The notes below the pieces were generated by a model that was given only the letters and a program-made list of their open reading frames with translations, was not told where the DNA came from and did no database searches. Shown one piece after another: positions 5,264-6,680 of a DNA stretch of 6,680 nt (positions are counted from its first letter, which is position 1; every line of letters begins with the position of its first letter). Both the position numbers and the translations under genes were made by a program. The DNA comes from Spirochaetales bacterium (lineage in GTDB: Bacteria > Spirochaetota > Spirochaetia > ARS1246), in the NCBI GenBank assembly GCA_016930115.1, contig JAFGHN010000092.1, positions 1 to 6,680 on the forward strand, given 5' to 3'.

Positions 5264-6632
5264 ACGTTCGAGTATCCCGCGGTCTGATGAGCGCCGCGAA
5301 AACAACAATTCCGGCAAGCCTGCCTACCGCGCTGGCGATGAATACGAAACGAAACCCTATCGCGTCTATTAACATGCCGCCGAACAGCGGGCCGAGAACC
5401 GCCGCGGCGAATACGGTGATCTGAAACAAGGCGGCGGCTGCTGCACGTTGTGAAGGCGGAGAGATTTCCAGAAGAAGATTGAAGTGAGCGAGATTAAAGC
5501 CTGCCCACAAGAATCCTCCGGCAAAACTGATCGGAAGTACCTGTAGCGGCCGGCTGATCGCGAGCCACAGCGCCGGCAGTACGGGAATGAGAAAACCCGT
5601 GAGCCTTTGTACGCGGATATTGCCTCGCTTGCTGGAAAGGGGTCCAAAGACAAGCAGCCCTCCAATAGATGCAAGAGTCGAGACCGCCAGATTTAGACCT
5701 ACAATGGTCGAGGTCCCGCCCAATCCCTTGACTAAGTACACGTCGAAAAACGGCCCGCCGGTTTGCACCGAAAAGTGCCAGACAAAGGTGCTTACGAGAA
5801 ACCCGGCATAGCCCGGAGTGGTCCGAAGCAGCGAGGAAAAATCGCGAATCCGGACCCTGGGCGCCCGCGAGTCCGCACCGCCAGGCTCGGGAATGCGGGC
5901 GAAGCTCAGCGTACCAATCATCCCCAGAACCAACGCGAGGCTGAAAACCACCTGATAGCCGAGGAAACCCGAACCGTCCGCACCGGACAGGTGACGAATC
6001 AGGTAGCCGCCGACCGGTGCGGCTATGAGTGCAGCCGGCGCTATCGCGATGCTCCGCCGGCTGAAATACAGGCCGCGGAGCCGGCGGGGAACCAGGTCGG
6101 CAACCAGAGAAGTCCACGCCGGATTTGCAAAGTTGCCCATAAAGGCCCGCAATGCGGAGATCGTAACGATGACAACTATTCCGGTGGTCCGGGAAACGGT
6201 AAACAATGGAAGCAGGATGAGTCCCAGAAGGAGCAGCCGTCCAATGCCGCCGCCGGTAGAGACGACAATCCGTTTTCTGTCGGCGATTCTCCCGACGATC
6301 ATCGCCCCCGGCACGAGGGCGAGCATCCCTGTGAGGTTGGTGATTGCAGTCATGACTCCCACATGCGAGCTCGTTGCGCCGTAACCCAAGGCCATCAGCA
6401 CCACGAAAGAAGTGTAAAGGTTATCGCTTGCCGAGCTGAAAATGCCGTCCAAGGTGAACATCCGCAACCCGCGTCTGAGCATGCTATCGGGAATACGGCG
6501 CGTGGCAGCCGGGCGCCGGTCGAAGGTTCTTGTCAGAAAGTGCCAACTCCAGCGTTGCGGGCGCAGATAGTCCCTCTGATTCACAATTTCCCGGGCTGCA
6601 AAGATCTTCTGTTTACGATCAATTCCACGCAT
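5262..6632 (-). CDS. Major facilitator superfamily (MFS) transporter with long N-terminal extension
   Basis: This 456-residue membrane protein has about twelve hydrophobic helices in two groups of six. The groups are separated by a polar stretch (roughly ARIPEPGGADSRAPRVRIRD). The loop after helix two carries GRIADRKR (114-121), a variant of MFS motif A (GxxxDRxGRR/K). A second loop, FGPLSSKRGN, sits at the matching place in the second half. About 58 hydrophilic, Arg-rich residues precede the first helix, longer than is usual for MFS proteins. They remain in frame without a better internal start, although ATG codons near residues 51 and 58 are possible. The ATG at 6632 lacks a Shine-Dalgarno; a TTG at 6638 is an alternative. 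The substrate is unknown. The gene is convergent to the operon and so not co-transcribed with it. Confidence 0.85.
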   Translation of the reverse strand: MRGIDRKQKIFAAREIVNQRDYLRPQRWSWHFLTRTFDRRPAATRRIPDSMLRRGLRMFTLDGIFSSASDNLYTSFVVLMALGYGATSSHVGVMTAITNLTGMLALVPGAMIVGRIADRKRIVVSTGGGIGRLLLLGLILLPLFTVSRTTGIVVIVTISALRAFMGNFANPAWTSLVADLVPRRLRGLYFSRRSIAIAPAALIAAPVGGYLIRHLSGADGSGFLGYQVVFSLALVLGMIGTLSFARIPEPGGADSRAPRVRIRDFSSLLRTTPGYAGFLVSTFVWHFSVQTGGPFFDVYLVKGLGGTSTIVGLNLAVSTLASIGGLLVFGPLSSKRGNIRVQRLTGFLIPVLPALWLAISRPLQVLPISFAGGFLWAGFNLAHFNLLLEISPPSQRAAAAALFQITVFAAAVLGPLFGGMLIDAIGFRFVFIASAVGRLAGIVVFAALIRPRDTRT

Positions 6633-6641
6633 CAGCAAAAG

Positions 6642-6647
6642 AGTATA
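6642..6647 (-). promoter_or_regulatory. Possible -10 box (TATACT) just upstream of the MFS gene
   Basis: Read leftward, TATACT ends nine bases before the ATG at 6632. A transcript started the usual distance downstream would begin within a few bases of the ATG, giving a leaderless or near-leaderless mRNA. That would fit the absence of a Shine-Dalgarno. No convincing -35 box is seen at 16-18 bases, so support is modest. Confidence 0.28.
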
Positions 6648-6680
6648 GTGAGGCCGAAAAGGTCTGCATAGGCCGCGACA

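Noticed and set aside
5763..6671. Rightward open frame of 302 codons across the MFS gene
   Set aside because: The product is Arg/Pro/Gly/Asn-rich low-complexity sequence typical of the antisense of a GC-rich membrane protein gene; the opposite strand encodes a clear MFS transporter.

Overview
The window looks like a piece of chromosome from a mesophilic, probably uncultured, Gram-negative-type bacterium. The base composition is moderate to slightly GC-rich. There are secreted or membrane-anchored hydrolases, small-molecule catabolic enzymes and two transporters. No rRNA, tRNA, CRISPR array, transposase or phage gene is visible, and no gene allows a firm taxonomic call.

Left part (1-1638). 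A leftward sulfatase-type hydrolase is cut by the window edge. Only its membrane anchor and the start of the catalytic domain are visible. It is preceded by a good sigma70-like promoter that overlaps a long inverted repeat. The same intergenic region carries, in the other direction, a strong Shine-Dalgarno and a 42-residue open frame, possibly a relic or a small gene. Next comes a leftward secreted zinc metallopeptidase with an HEYMH motif.

Middle (1688-2134). A rightward DinB/YfiT-like gene is recognisable only if the reading frame is changed twice, by one extra and one missing base. It is therefore called a pseudogene, with sequencing error as the alternative.

Right-of-middle (2162-5249). 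Four tightly spaced rightward genes look like one operon: a VOC (glyoxalase-fold) protein, a beta-hydroxyacid-dehydrogenase-like NAD(P) oxidoreductase with a DUF1932-type C-terminus, an HpcH/HpaI-type class II aldolase and a DMT-superfamily transporter. A reasonable inference is uptake of a hydroxy- or sugar-acid, its oxidation, and aldol cleavage to a pyruvate-type product plus an aldehyde. The substrate cannot be read from the sequence.

Right end (5262-6632). A convergent leftward MFS transporter has a long basic N-terminal extension and possibly a leaderless or near-leaderless transcript. The DMT and MFS genes look clearly more GC-rich than the three enzyme genes before them.

I did not find a convincing new defence, mobile or RNA system. 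The best leads are the structured intergenic element at 253-310 with its small ORF, the orphan secreted metallopeptidase, and the catabolic cassette of unknown substrate.
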